Origin: Lolium rigidum
Taxonomy: Eukaryota; Streptophyta; Magnoliopsida; Poales; Poaceae
Length of the DNA: 64,000 nt
NCBI RefSeq assembly: GCF_022539505.1
Contig: NC_061514.1
Span: 333,667,090 to 333,731,089, forward strand
Reading direction: 5' to 3'
Shown here: positions 1-11,559 of the stretch, in pieces
Numbering within the stretch: the first letter of the stretch is position 1
Layout of the letters: the number at the start of each line of letters is the position of its first letter
Program-made: the position numbers and the translations under genes
The notes under the pieces: generated by a model
What the model was told of the DNA's origin: nothing
The model's input: only the letters and a program-made list of their open reading frames with translations
The model's database searches: none

Positions 1-466
1 CAGGTCTAAGAACATGACATTGACATGGGAAACCGGTGGCAGGCTACAAGGGCATATCCGAGGGCCGCGAAGCCGTGCTGGCAGCAGGAGCGCCATGGAA
101 CTAGAAACCAAGGTTTCGGTACACAGTGTGCAAGCCCCAGCAGCCGTGGCGACGGATAGCTGCAGCACGTTAACAAGCAAACCTTAGTGAAAAGCATAAC
201 AAAAATGACCAAACAGAATAGGAGCTATCTTGTTTTAGTGAAATAGACCTCTTGCACTGTTATCATGGTGAAGGCTAGGAAAGGATGGAATCCACCCGCG
301 GCTCATATTTTGATGACAAAGTGGCTACCAATAAATGGGAAATCACGCACACATTTAGGCTCCACTGAAATTGTGGTGCAAACATCTCAATGAAATTTCA
401 CCTTGTTGCTAAATTCCTAATAACTCTCAATCCTAAAGGAAAATGTTGTTTTAATGAAAAGAACGG
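1..466. other. Intergenic, nothing recognised
   Basis: Ordinary mixed-composition plant DNA. Only short unsupported reading frames are present, and no family motif, repeat or RNA gene was seen. Confidence 0.5.
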
Positions 467-720
467 TTTTTTTTAGACGGAAGGCTCGAACAGAGCCTGG
501 CTTTAAATTAATAAATCCCCCACGGAAGAGTACACACATAAGTTCTTAGAAACAGAAGGGTCAAAAATCCCGAATAAAACACATACACGCATAGATCAAA
601 CATCAGCTACCTCATGACCCAACACAAGAAAGAAGAAAGGGTACAGCAGATACAAGCGGCAAGAACAACAACATCAAGATCTCCCAAGCTGATGCCACAT
701 TTTTTCTTTGAGATCTTGCT
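467..720 (-). mobile_element. Possible 3' tail of a LINE
   Basis: A run of eight T at 467-474 is followed by a transcript-end-like sequence. Read on the minus strand it ends in TCTAAAAAAAA, the same ending as the LINE at 40326-42776 (ATCTAAAAAAA). No coding part is recognisable, so this would be a strongly 5'-truncated copy. The right edge is a guess. An unrelated poly-T tract is the alternative. Confidence 0.35.
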
Positions 721-1330
721 TCCTAATGATTCTTCTTATAAGGACATATATGTGTAGCCTACAAAATCATTCACACATTACCATAGCTAGAGCTACAAAA
801 TAAGTAACTGAGTAACATAAGTGAACAAACTATACTGTCATGATATATATTATTTCAATGGAAAAACATGTACGATTTCAGACCAAGAAAAAACTACATG
901 GTATACAATTTAGAAGGACGCTCAAATAATACATTGCAGGTAATGCAGAACATTGATCACCTAAAAAAAAAACATCATATGCCATAGATTAATAACCTTA
1001 CAGTAACCACTTGACACAGTTTTAGATGAATAATTTAAAACGAGCTGAATACATATTACTATTGGGGGTGCAATGTCGTTGAGCACTAAAGTGCAGTCAC
1101 AGTGGACATGTGATCTAACCAACAATGCAGCAATAGCGCTCTACAGAGCTCCTAAATTTTCTTTCCTAATGTGTTAGCAAAACTAAGAAATTCTTCTGAA
1201 CAACAGTCACGTTTTCCTGACTCTGAACTCAACTTATTTTGAAGATTAATAATGAGGGCAACCAGATGAAATTGACGTTCCACTAGGACATACTAGTACT
1301 AGTAGAGTTGAGAGAATATAGACGAGATTT
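721..1330. other. Intergenic, nothing recognised
   Basis: AT-rich sequence without supported reading frames or repeat ends. Nothing was identified. Confidence 0.5.
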
Positions 1331-2760
1331 TGCCCATCTAGCTCAATAGGTTTGCCGATGAGAAGCTTTCTTTATTAGGGCTTAAATCACACAGAGAAGG
1401 AGAGGAGAGGAGAGGCAGGTTAGCGTGGGGTTGACTGCAGCTTCCCAAGATTACCTTGTGGTTCTTCGTTGACAGGTCGCGGACGGCAGTTGGGGCCGGG
1501 GAGGTGTTGGTGGTACAGGTACAGGAGATCCGGCAGCTGCTCCCCGTGGAGGCGAGGAGTCCGGCCGGAAGCAGCACCACGCGCAGGCGACCATCAGCTC
1601 GTCCTTCACGCGGCCAGTTCTGCGCCGCAGCGACCTGACGCCGGCTGCGGCCGTCGCCAGCATTGCTCGTCCCCACCGGCCGCGGGGACAACGGGTGCAG
1701 CTCGATCCGCCCTTCCCTGCACTTGGCCCCTACGCTGGGCTAGCTCTCCGTTGCTCGGATGGCGGGGAGGGCGGCCGGTTTGGGCGAGACCATCGTCATG
1801 GGGAAATGGAGAGGCGGCGGCGGCGGCGGCTGTATCGGGCGTTGGGGTGGAGGAGGGGAACCGAAGCGGTGAGAGTGAAACGCCCCAGCGCGGTTTGTGC
1901 TTTCGTTAGGTGGGGCAATGAAATACACTTTTTTTTGAGAATTATAATACACTTACTGTTGGGTGGAGGCGAATCGAAGCGTCGGGGTCGAGAATTGAAT
2001 GCCAGTTTCGTTAGGTGGGACTCATTTCAATTTTTGTGTTCCATTGGTTGGGTGTGATCTCAGGATGTAAATGGACACGGACGTCCGTGAATTCCATGTG
2101 TTCGGACCGTGTAAATTGCCTAAACGACGTCGTGGACAGGCCGCCTAAACTAAACGGACTCACCGACGATGCCTCGTTTAGTACACCACTTCGGTGTTCC
2201 TTCTATCCTGCTTAGAAAAACAGATCGGCAAGTCGAAAGAAAGAACAGAGACGTGATTCCACTCGCCACCGGCCGGACGGACGCCCACCCGTCGCCGCCC
2301 ATCGCCCCACTCGTCTTGCCTAGCACTTTCCCTCTACGTCTACGTTAGTCCGGGGCCTGGCTCCCTTGTCGTCGATGTTTGCGGAGCAAGATGGATGCAG
2401 CGGCGGAGGAGAGGTAAATCATGTCGGAGGCGATGAAAATATGGGCATGGCGGCGGAGGATGAACATAATCCAGCGAAGGTGGGGAAGAATCCAGTAGAG
2501 AAGGAAGAGGAAAGAGTTGTGTATTGGGTTTAGGGTTTTCGAGCCTTCCCGAGCCATTTTATGCACCCCTCCCCTATTCAGTGGGCCCCAAAAACGTCTA
2601 CACCCTAGCAATTCATTGAAAGTGGTGATTTCATGTGAGTTTTCACTTTGTTTATGTTTGCAATAGGTTATATGCATATGGAAACCCCAACAAGAGGCCG
2701 TGTTATTACAAGATAATCTTGACCTTGTGTTAGGTCGCATACCAATCGACCCGTTCGTAT
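1331..2760. other. GC-rich segment, possible gene or promoter remnant
   Basis: Composition rises sharply at about 1440-1870 and again at 2230-2350, giving overlapping open frames on both strands (for example 1469-1909 plus and 1338-1691 minus). None shows a recognisable domain, and frames that overlap on both strands are expected from GC-rich DNA alone. It could be the CpG-rich 5' end of a gene copy whose body is missing. I cannot assign a function. Confidence 0.3.
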
Positions 2761-3701
2761 TAGACCCATTTGGTGGGTGTCACTCCTTTGTTAGGGTAGA
2801 TATTTAATTAGTAGATCTGTTACTAAAATTGAATTCAAAATTCATCCGAATTAGCTTGAACGTTAAAATGAAAAGTTTTCCGATATTGAGTGCCATCACG
2901 TAAAAACCAGCAACCTGGCAACGTAGACCATGTGAACACATGCATGGAGAGATCAGAGGTAAATCGTGTAATCATTAAGCATGTATACTATTGATTAAAG
3001 ATGATATATATTAGATTGGCACTCGTAGATCTCAACTAACTCATGGCTACTTAATAACTAATAGTACTATTTTGCAATGTGGTGAGCCCTTCGTCGTTCG
3101 TTTTGACAACGTCCACCACCCGTGCAAGTAGAACAAAGCGCGTCGGCGTATGACACGGTGTCACGGCCACACTTATCACCTCTGCTTCGACAACGTCCGC
3201 CACCTTCCTTGCCTCTCTCATGCCCACCATCTATGCGATGTCCCTCCTGCCGATCCAACCTTAGCCTTGGCGTCGCCATCGAGATGCTCATGCCGGAGGA
3301 GTGCGTCCGCATGGTGCCGACTTTGACATTGATCATGTCGGGGCTTAGGGAGACCACACACATGGTGGCCTTCATCGCCGACCTCTTAGGTGTGATGTGT
3401 GGGTCCCACGTCGGTCGTTGGAGGGAGGAGATCAGGGAAATTCCAAGCGTGGGTGAAGTTACTTCATGGCGGTTGGGCATTCGCATGGCTAGATTTGTTT
3501 TGGACGTTTCGGGACTCGTGGGCCATATATTTCCGGGTTTGATAGGTTTCTTTTGGATGTGCCCTAAGTACACGGCCTATTTCTCTACTCCTCTAGAGCC
3601 GCTCCTACACGATTCTGTTTGAAGCTATCTACCAATCCCATCGATTCAACAACGGCTAATGGTATCATGAAGTCACGCTGATATCAACATGCTTTCTAGC
3701 C
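2761..3701. other. Unassigned; uncertain ORF pair
   Basis: Two opposite frames, 3122-3622 (+, 166 codons) and 3067-3573 (-, 168 codons), overlap almost completely. Neither shows a domain, a convincing start context or codon bias. The rest is AT-rich. I treat the whole as non-coding. Confidence 0.35.
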
Positions 3702-3853
3702 GGAAAATCCGGGGAATTTTATAATTTACCACACTTTTCTTTGCACTTCTATCATTTGCCATTTTATGTCTCACTGACATGTGGTGGTCATGTGACAAAT
3801 AATAGACACTTCAGAGAAAAGTGTGGCAAATCATAAAATATTCCGGAAAATCC
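3702..3853. mobile_element. Fold-back MITE
   Basis: The two halves are long imperfect inverted repeats. The left arm reads through ATTTACCACACTTTTCT, and the right arm reverse-complements to ATTTGCCACACTTTTCT, with matching terminal blocks. The whole 152 bp would form a long hairpin, typical of palindromic MITEs. I could not settle a target duplication, so the superfamily is left open. Confidence 0.6.
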
Positions 3854-5192
3854 ACGCTCTTTGTCCATACCTAACTCCAAGTGCTTGTGATCACCTCTAA
3901 TAATTCTCTATTTTTTTTTACCTTTTTTTTTTGCCAAATGCATGAACATTTTGATTTTTTTTATTGTTTCCGATTTTTATTACACCCATATTTTTTCACG
4001 GAGACCAAGAAATAGGAGTTAACATAGACATGCATCGTACGATTGTTCTTCCCTACAAATCTTAATTTCACCTTGTAATAGTACAATATTTAGATTAAAA
4101 ATTGCATTTGCTTCCAGAGTGTGCTGCCATAAGGATGTCACGTGTTCTCCCCAATATCGGTACAACCCCCATATGTACATGTTGACACATGTTGGCAGTA
4201 TCGCCACCGTGTCTGTTGTTCCAACATGCATTCGTGCTATATAGTTTTGACATTCTTTGCACAAGGACCGTTCTAGCGATAGAAATTAATCAACACTATT
4301 GTCGTTGTACCTTAGACCGTGTCAATTTTAGCTAATTGAATTTTGACCCTCAACTAGAAGTTGAGAATGGCGGTAGATTGTTTCGACGCACGTTAACTTA
4401 TCGGCGATGGAACGTGTCATCAAGCTAGCTAGTTCTCGCAAAAAGACACCTGCTTCCGTCATGCTTTCCGTTATTAACCGTCACCAGTTCAACCTCAAAA
4501 AAAAAACGTCACCAGTTGGTTTGGGTTGGCATCTTTTTGTGCCTGTAGCTGGATACCATATGTGTAAGCTGCATATATACACTCAAATTTGGAAGGCATG
4601 CGAACTTACGATAAATGAGCGGGAAAGGCTAAACCAGCGTGCACGCGAAGTGAATGAAAAGAATAACCTCGGAAGCAAACTCGAGAAAATTCCTGCATCG
4701 GACCCGTCGTATTGAATCCCCATTTTAATTTTAAGGTGTAAAAAAACAAAACAAAGAATTGAATCCCCTCGCCGGCCATTTTTCAACTTACGGCGCCGCC
4801 CCGTTTTAAGGTCTCAAAAAGAAAAAATTGAATCCCCATTTTCCCAAACGCGCCGCTCTGGATGGGCGGGGCGGCTATGCCCCTTGATCTAGCGGCCCAA
4901 TCCAGCAGCAGCAGATTCCGTACTAGTATATTGGAGCGAGAGAAGGAGGTATTTATTAGTAGGTCGTTTTTTTTTTTCTGTTACGGCTTGATTATGGACC
5001 GCAGCAAATAAAGGAGGGATTAATTCGTCGTTTCGTTTCCCGCACGCGCGCACCAGTTAAAGCTAGCGATGGATGGATCGGTTTTTTCCAAAAAGAAAAA
5101 TGGATGGATCGGTCGCATGGACGGAGAGAACGACACGCGAAGGAAACGTTCTCTCGTGAGGGGAGGAGGAGGATTCACATTCACGCCAGCGT
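3854..5192. other. Intergenic DNA upstream of the UGT fragment
   Basis: No gene recognised. Short direct repeats are visible: TTGAATCCCC occurs at about 4712, 4758 and 4829, and GATGGATCGG at about 5071 and 5102. A stop codon at 5157-5159 closes the UGT reading frame upstream. Nothing resembles the N-terminal half of a UGT. Confidence 0.5.
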
Positions 5193-5942
5193 TTGACAGC
5201 TAGCGGCGTGCGCCCGGATTCATCGATCGGGTCCCTGCACAGACAGCCAACGGCGCACGATCCTCTCGTCGCTCCGCGGGAGTGGCTCCGCAAGCAGCCG
5301 CCGTCGCTGGAGTGGCTCGACAAGCAGCCGCCGTCGTCGGCGCATTACATTTCGTTCGGCACGACGTCGTCTCTCCGGGCAGAGCAGGTCAGGGAGCTGG
5401 CCGCCGCGCTGCGGGACACCAAGCAGCGGTTCGTCTGGGCGCTGCGGGACGCCGACCGCGCCGACATGCGCGAGCCCGGCGGCGAGCGCCGGCTCGCGGC
5501 ATCGGCGGCGTCCCTGCTCGGCGACGCGGCGGCGCAAGGGACGGGCGTGGTGGTGACCGGGTGGGCGCCGCAGCTGGAGATCCTAGCGCACGGCGCCACG
5601 GCGGCGTTCATGAGCCACTGCGGGTGGAACTCGACGGTGGAGGGGCTGAGCCACGGGAAGGCCATCCTGGCGTGGCCGATGCACAGCGACCAGCCGTGGG
5701 ACGCGGAGCTCGTGTGCAAGTACCTCCGGGCGGGGATCCTCGTGCGGCCGTGGGAGGAGCGAGGGGACGTCACGCCGGCGGCCGCCATCCGCGAGGCTAT
5801 CGAGAGGGCGATGCGATCGGACGAAGGGACGGCGGTCCGGGAGAGGGCAAGGATGCTTGGGGACGCTGTGTGCGCCGCCCATGGCAACGGCGGGTCGTCG
5901 AGCCGGGACATGGACGACCTTGTCGCGTACGTGACGAGGTGA
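5193..5942 (+). pseudogene. 5'-truncated zeatin O-glucosyltransferase-like UGT
   Basis: The frame encodes the C-terminal, sugar-donor-binding half of a family 1 plant UDP-glycosyltransferase. The 44-residue PSPG box is complete at 5562-5693: it opens with [11 protein letters not shown], has the SHCGWNS core and ends HSDQ. The following [11 protein letters not shown] and the terminal DDLVAYVTR are typical of cis-zeatin/zeatin O-glucosyltransferases, which cap cytokinins with UDP-glucose. Family members are about 460-480 residues; only about 240 remain. The N-terminal acceptor domain with the catalytic His is absent and an in-frame stop lies at 5157-5159. There is no convincing ATG; the frame opens at a TTG. 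A 30-bp tandem duplication at 5280-5339 repeats the WLxKQPPS segment. The stop is at 5940-5942. Codons remain GC-rich and uninterrupted, so truncation was fairly recent or the fragment is younger than its surroundings. It should be enzymatically dead. Confidence 0.85.
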
Positions 5943-6530
5943 CCGATAGAAACACGATGCATCAGTGGATGTGGAGATGGAGCTAAACATTCATGGCCGC
6001 TCTTTGAAGCTTTTGATTCGAATTTGTACTCACTGAAACTGCTGACTAGTGCTGGACTGCTGTTGACTCGAACTAAGCAATGTCGGCACATGTTGTGATC
6101 TATCAGTACTGATCTTGTTCAGAGGTATTGGTGGTGCTTCCTCCATGTTGCCCACAGATAAACGATACCCACAAAACTATGATTTTTTTTTGCAAAAAAT
6201 TGACCGTATTGAAACTTGATGCGTCTACCGTGCCACGTATTCAAGTCCTAATTCGATGATACAGTGAATAAGAAAATTAGAAGGCAAATCCGGTTAAACA
6301 AAGTAGACTACTGAAATCCAAGTATGATGTGCATAATACTCTCTATATTCCATAAAACAAGGCATATGCATTTAGTTAAAAATCAACATCTACTAAGTTT
6401 GATCAATTATATAGAAAAATATGAACATTCACAACACCAAATCAATATCATTCTCCATAAAACATATCCTCACAATATAATTATCCAATATTATTTGCTC
6501 AAATCTAGAGAATGTTGATTTTTAACTGAA
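5855..6530 (+). repeat. UGT tail plus 3' flank, duplicated at 28092
   Basis: From GCTTGGGGACGC at 5855 the last 88 coding bases and the downstream flank match 28092-28730 in the same order and orientation. Shared landmarks are the stop codon, the CCATGTTGCCCACAGATA segment, the TGATGTGCATAATAC segment and an embedded Stowaway MITE. This marks an old segmental duplication of the UGT 3' end. Confidence 0.8.
6339..6530. mobile_element. Truncated Stowaway-type MITE
   Basis: Begins CTCTCTATATTCC after a TA. It is homologous to the complete copy at 28540-28753 but lacks the right terminal repeat: the sequence passes directly into repeat unit R1. It was probably present before the duplication, then trimmed here. 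Confidence 0.6.
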
Positions 6531-6544
6531 TTTCATAGATGGTG

Positions 6545-8040
6545 TAGTTGATACGAAGCTAACACCGGCTAAACTTTACTATGCTAAGCATGGGGTAACC
6601 TGGATGGCTTCATTGAGAATTATGAGCATGTCCCATCTCTCTTGTCACGCTTAAATAGTAAAAGTATTACATTAACGTTTGATACAATCTGGCAGAACAA
6701 CCAGATGCTTTCATGTAGTTCAATGTTGTCATAAAGAGCACCTGTGTGTTCATGTACTGTTGTGAACATCCCCTTCCTCAACTTCCTGGTAGATGTTTTG
6801 GTCATATAGATTTCACATTGTACTTTCCTTTGATTCATTCTATCAAGTCATATCATCACTAACAAGCATAAATAGAACTAAGCAATCATTAGGAAGTACT
6901 TCCTGGGATCCATAACAAACTAAAATCACCGACATTTAGGGCTCCTTTGATTTATAGAATAAAAAAACATAGAAAAAGAAAAGAAAAAACATATGATTAG
7001 GATGGCATGCATAATCCAATCCTATAGAAAGATAAAGTGTGTTTGATTATAGCAAAGAAATTTTTATGAAGTATGATTTAATGTTTTTCTATACAATATA
7101 CACTACAAAAAAAATATAGGATTTGTTACTATAAAATATGTTCCTATGAATCAAAGAACTTATGTAGGAAATTTTCCTAGGAGAACTAAATACTACACAA
7201 ATCCTATGAATCAAAGGGGTAGGACGCATGGTACCATCATGTCCATCCATGGATGATGAATAAAATATTTTCATTGCTGATGAGGGGTTCATGCATAGCT
7301 GGGCACCTGATCTTGATACGCATGAAATAACCCACGAATCCCAAAGCTTGTGGCCTAAAACATGAATTTTAGCCATGGTCCCCGATTCTTTTGACCTTGC
7401 TATGATTTGCCCAATGGACGTGATGTTGTATGAGTATGCGTGGTTGTCTCAACATGTCCAATAATCGGCATGGATAAGTATAGAGCCCACCTGGTTTAAA
7501 ACCTCATATAAGATGCAGTTTTTCTTTGGGAAGAAATGCATGTGAGGTGAACAACAAGAACAAACGGCCGAAGACTAGTGCTCACTATCTTCTCACACGA
7601 GTCAAAAGAGAGTTTGGTATTTGTCGATTCCCCTTTGATCTGAAGTAGCCGTGGAGTTGGAATCTCCTCCTACCCAAGTCAACACCATATTTCAGCAGCT
7701 CAATTTTTATGTCAAAGCAAAATTTGGCCTCCGATTTTGTCTCATATTCCTATTCTCCATATTTAGTGCAGTTTATGTTGAACTCTAGTTGTCTTTTTGT
7801 AAAAAGTTATACTCTAATGAGTTAATATGACAAGTCATGGGAAGTTTCTCTCCTCTAATTCCTTGCATTGCTCTTATATATTGTATATTTACAAGAAGCG
7901 ACGACATGAGTTTCTTAACACTTGCTGACATTTTTCACTATAGTCCACCATTATGTAGAGTGTGTCTTAGCGGGGAAAAAAAGGTGGAGCCTTGAACCTG
8001 AATATCCCAAGGAACTACTCAAGTTGGACGCAGAGGCGCT
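6545..8040 (+). repeat. Repeat unit R1 (alpha type)
   Basis: A non-coding block repeated four times in the window. Landmarks in order: CTTTACTATGC at about 6575, a GGGCTCCTTTGATT MITE, GGTACCATCATG at about 7228, GGGCACCTGATC at about 7300, ACATGTCCAATAATCGGCATGG at about 7454, GGGAAGTTTCTCTC at about 7840 and GGTGGAGCCTTGA at about 7982. The same order occurs in R3 (24561-26120). No coding frame runs through it. It may be the former upstream region of the UGT gene, because R4 leads directly into a UGT tail. Confidence 0.75.
6939..7220. mobile_element. MITE with CCTTTGATT termini
   Basis: The left end GGGCTCCTTTGATTTATAG and the right end (reverse complement ACCCCTTTGATTCATAGG) are imperfect inverted repeats around an AT-rich core. 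A homologous copy sits at the same place in R3 (about 25015-25298), so insertion came before the block duplication. I could not settle the target duplication; a hAT-like or Harbinger-like MITE is possible. Confidence 0.55.
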
Positions 8041-8990
8041 GGAGAAGAGTTGGTCTCTAGTCTAGCATCATGGCGTTGTTACTTTGCGAAATCCACAAAG
8101 CTAAAGCAATCGAAAATTCTGATGCTTCCAAGTCCTATTATGTATGTGTGTTTCAATGGCATTACAAGAGTAGTTCTAACTAAGTGCGAAATAACTAAGT
8201 GCGAGACTTGTGGAAATTCCATACATGGTGTATGTTGATATGAAGCTTGCACCGACTAAGCTTTACTATGCCAAGGCTCGGGTAAGCCAGATGTCTTCAT
8301 TGAGGATTATGAGATTATGAGCATGTTCCATCTCTCTTCTCACGTTTAAATAGGAACAAAATTATATTGATGTTTGATACAATGTGGCACAACAACCAGA
8401 TGCTTTCATTTAGTTCAATGTTGCCATAAAGAGCATATGTATGCTCATATACAGTTGTGAACATCCTCTCCCTCAATGAACAAGCTTCATGGTAAATGTT
8501 TTGGTCGCATAGATATCACATTGTAGTTTCCTTTGATTCATCGTATCAAGCCACATAATCACTAACAAGCAGAAATAGAACTAAACAACCATTAATGTGT
8601 ACTCCCTCGAATACATACTTCCTCCGTCCCGGTTTACAAGTCCTAGATGTATTCCTAGATCTCAATTTAACCAACGTAACAAAAGATATATACTACAAAA
8701 TATATATCATTGAAAAATTTAGATGTTGTACTTTTTATTGGTATAATTTTTGTAATGCAAATCTTATATTATATTGGTCAAATTGACGATCTTGGAATAC
8801 GCGTAGGCCCTGTAAACCGGGACGAAGGGAGTAATAAACTGAAATCATGACATTTATTATGGATCAAAGAAAGTTAAGAGTAGTTGGTACAATGCATGGT
8901 ACCATCATGTTCACCCATGGACGGTGACTAAATATTTTATTTGCTGATGAGGGGTTCCATGCATAGTTGGGCACCTGATCTGACAAATCC
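8041..8990 (+). repeat. Repeat unit R2 (beta type)
   Basis: Starts at the landmark GTCTAGCATCATGGCGTTG (about 8062), then repeats the R landmarks CTTTACTATGCC, GGTACCATCATG and GGGCACCTGATC. R4 (27050-28091) has the same beta-specific start. R2 lacks the CCTTTGATT MITE and instead carries a Stowaway element at 8618-8831. It breaks off near 8990, where the transposon island begins. Confidence 0.7.
8618..8831. mobile_element. Stowaway MITE (Tc1/mariner type), 214 bp
   Basis: The terminal inverted repeats are CTTCCTCCGTCCCGGTTTAC on the left and its reverse complement (GTAAACCGGGACGAAGGGAG) on the right, flanked by TA on both sides (8616-8617 and 8832-8833). R4 lacks the element, so insertion followed the block duplication. 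Confidence 0.9.
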
Positions 8991-9510
8991 TCTATGCCAA
9001 CCAGGTCGGCAGTTACCGCGCGCCACACACCCCCGCGCGCGTGGTATGGGTCGGCCTGGTCGGCCCAGTTCGTGTTTTTTGTTTTTTTGTTTTTTGTTTT
9101 TTGTTTTATTTTATTTTACTTTTCTATTTTTTTATTTTCTATTTTTTTCGTTCTTAAGATTTAATTTTTTAAATTTAAATATATTTTAAATGTAAAATGT
9201 TCTATCTCAAAAATTGGAAAAAAAAATTAAATAAGAAATTTTTTCAATTGTGATTTTTTTCAATTTAGAAAATTGTTCAAGTACAAAATTGTTCAAATAC
9301 GAATATTGTTCAAGTATAAAAAATGTTCAAATTCGAAAATTGTTCAAGTATAAAAATTGTTCAAATACAAAAATTGTTTAAATATGATATTTTTCAAATT
9401 CAAAATTGTTCAAATATAAAAGTTGTTCAAATTAGAGAAAAAATTAAATTTGGAAATTTTTCAAATTTTAAAAATGTTCTAATTCAGAAATTGTTCATAT
9501 ATAAAAAATA
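8991..9510. repeat. T-rich tract and GTTCAAAT-type short tandem repeat
   Basis: A short GC-rich stretch (9000-9070) is followed by a T-rich tract. From about 9185 there is a degenerate array of units like AAAATTGTTCAAATA, recurring about every 18-20 bases. The array resumes at 9927-10030 after the Stowaway insertion. The 82-codon frame at 8941-9189 is low-complexity translation and not a gene. Confidence 0.6.
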
Positions 9511-9926
9511 CTCCATCCGTTCCTTTCTATAGTGCCTATAGATTTTTGACATATGTTTCAGAATATAAGGGCTGTAGCTTGACTTTTTTCAATTACCCCC
9601 TCCATCGATCAACTCCCATATGACATGCATAAAAAAATCCATACAAAATAGAAAAAAATTAATTGAGATTCCTAAGGCATGACCCCAATGATTGCTTAGA
9701 TTTAGGAAACAATGTTTTTTCTTTCCTTAATTAAACCGGGCTGCACATATATGGTGAGTCAACTAGAGAGATTTGTGGGATTTGTTACGGTAAGTTAGGA
9801 AGTTATCGATTCCCTAATTTTACTCCGATCTCAAATCGTTCAGCCAGGGGATCTTGTGTAAAAAATACTCTTGCGCTAATTTCCGTACCAAAAAACTATA
9901 GACACTATACAATGGAACGGAGGGAG
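9511..9926. mobile_element. Stowaway MITE, 416 bp
   Basis: Begins CTCCATCCGTTCC and ends with GGAACGGAGGGAG, with TA on each side (9509-9510 and 9927-9928). It is longer than a typical Stowaway. The inner arms also pair: CTATAGTGCCTATAG on the left against CTATAGACACTATA on the right. It interrupts the GTTCAAAT repeat tract. Confidence 0.85.
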
Positions 9927-10030
9927 TAATAAATTTTGAAAAATATATTTTTTCAAATTTTGGAGAATCTATTTTTTTTTAATATGTTCATATTAAAAAA
10001 ATTCAAATTTTGAGTTTTTAAAAAACGTAG
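9927..10030. repeat. Remainder of the AT-rich short tandem repeat
   Basis: Continuation of the TTTTCAAATTTTG-type array after the Stowaway element. It ends where the reverse LTR begins. Confidence 0.55.
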
Positions 10031-11559
10031 TGATGTCTACGGGTGCTTCTATTCTTGTAGACAGTGTTGGGCCTCCAAGAGCAGAGGTTTGTAGAACAGC
10101 AGCAAGTTTCCCTTAAGTGGATCACCCAAGGTTTATTGAACTCAGGGAGGAAGAGGTCAAATATATCCCTCTCAAGCAACCCTGCAGTCACGATACAAGA
10201 AGTCTCTTGTGTCCCCAACACACCTAATACACTTGTCAGATGTATAGGTGCACTAGTTCGGCGAAGAGATAGTGAAATACAAGTGGTATGAATGAATATG
10301 AGCGAGTAGTAACGGCGCCAGAAAAGTGCTTGCTGGCGTGCGGTTGATGGTAGTAATATTGCAGGAAGTAAATATGCGAGTAAAACGAGTAAACAAGCGA
10401 TGATTGCAGTATTTGGAAACAAGGCCTAGGGATCATACTTTCACTAGTGGACACTCTCAACATTGATCACATAAATAAATAAGTTCTCTTCCTTTGTGCT
10501 ACATATACTCTTATTTGATAATGAACACCATTCATTGTGTAGGGCTACAAGAGCACCTCAATGCCGGAGTTAACAAGCTCCACAACATTCGGCATTCATA
10601 TTTAAGTAACCTTTAGAGCATAATAGATCTTTGCAATTTAAACCGAGTACTAACATAGCATACACACTGTCACCTTTACACTATGAAGGGGGAGTGAATC
10701 ACATCAATACTATCATAGTAATAATTAACTCCATAACCTACAAGAGATTATGATCATAGCCTACGCCAAGAACTACACGATGCACACACTGTCACCATTA
10801 CACCGTGAAGGAGGAATAGACTACTTTAATAACATCACAAGAGTAGCACATAGACTAATAGTGATACAAAGCTCATATGAATCTCAATCATGTAAGGCAG
10901 CTCATGAGATCATTGTATTGAAGTACATAGGAGAGAGATTAACCACATAGCTACCGGTACAGCCCTTAGCCTCGATGGAGAACTACTCCCTCCTCATGGG
11001 AGACAAGCAGCGGTGATGAAGATGGCGGTGGTGTCGATGGAGGAGCCTTCCGGGGGCACTTCCCCGTCCCGGCGGCGTGCCGGAACAGGAGACTCTCGTC
11101 CCCCAGATCTTGGCTTCGCGATGGCGGCGGCTCTGGAAGGTTTCTCGTACCGTGGCTTTTTCGTATCGAAGATTTAGGTCAGGGACCTTTAAATAGGCGA
11201 AGAGGCGGAGTCGGAGGGGGTACGGAGGCTCCACACAATAGGGCGACGCGGGCCCAGCCCTGGCCGCGCCGGCCACATGTGTGGGCCCCCCAGGGCTCTC
11301 CTCTGGTGGCTCTCGGGTGTTCTGGAAGCTTCGTGGAATTCTAAGATGCTGGGCGTTGATTTCGTCCAATTCCGAGAATATTTCCTTACTAGGATTTACG
11401 AAACCAAAAACAGCAGGAAAACGAGAGCTGGCACTTCGGCATCTCGTCAATAGGTTAGTTCCGGAAAACGCATCAAAACGATATAAAGTGTGAACAAAAC
11501 ATGTAGGTATTGTCATAAAACTAGCATGGAACATAAGAAATTATAGATACGTTTGAGAC
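10031..11559 (-). mobile_element. Reverse-oriented LTR of the A/B family, 5' end lost
   Basis: The sequence is the reverse complement of the element A LTR. It starts at the LTR 3' end (TGATGTCTACGGGTGC) and runs to the LTR start region, GAAATTATAGATACG near 11540. The final bases that would complete TGATACGTCTC on the minus strand are missing: after GTTTGAGAC at 11559 the sequence switches to forward-oriented internal DNA. So it is either a broken solo LTR or one arm of an inversion junction. ORFs on either strand inside it are LTR shadows. Confidence 0.8.

Noticed and set aside
3067..3622. Opposed 166- and 168-codon frames
   Set aside because: Near-complete overlap on opposite strands, no domains, no codon signal.
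5220..6091. Long overlapping frames on both strands at the UGT locus
   Set aside because: They are GC-rich shadows of the UGT frame, which alone carries the PSPG box.
11041..11534. Frames inside LTRs (also 12739-13209, 17635-18050, 20184-20745, 52130-52469, 57530-57874, 59462-59887)
   Set aside because: They recur in every LTR of the family on both strands and shift frame between copies; LTR shadows, not genes.
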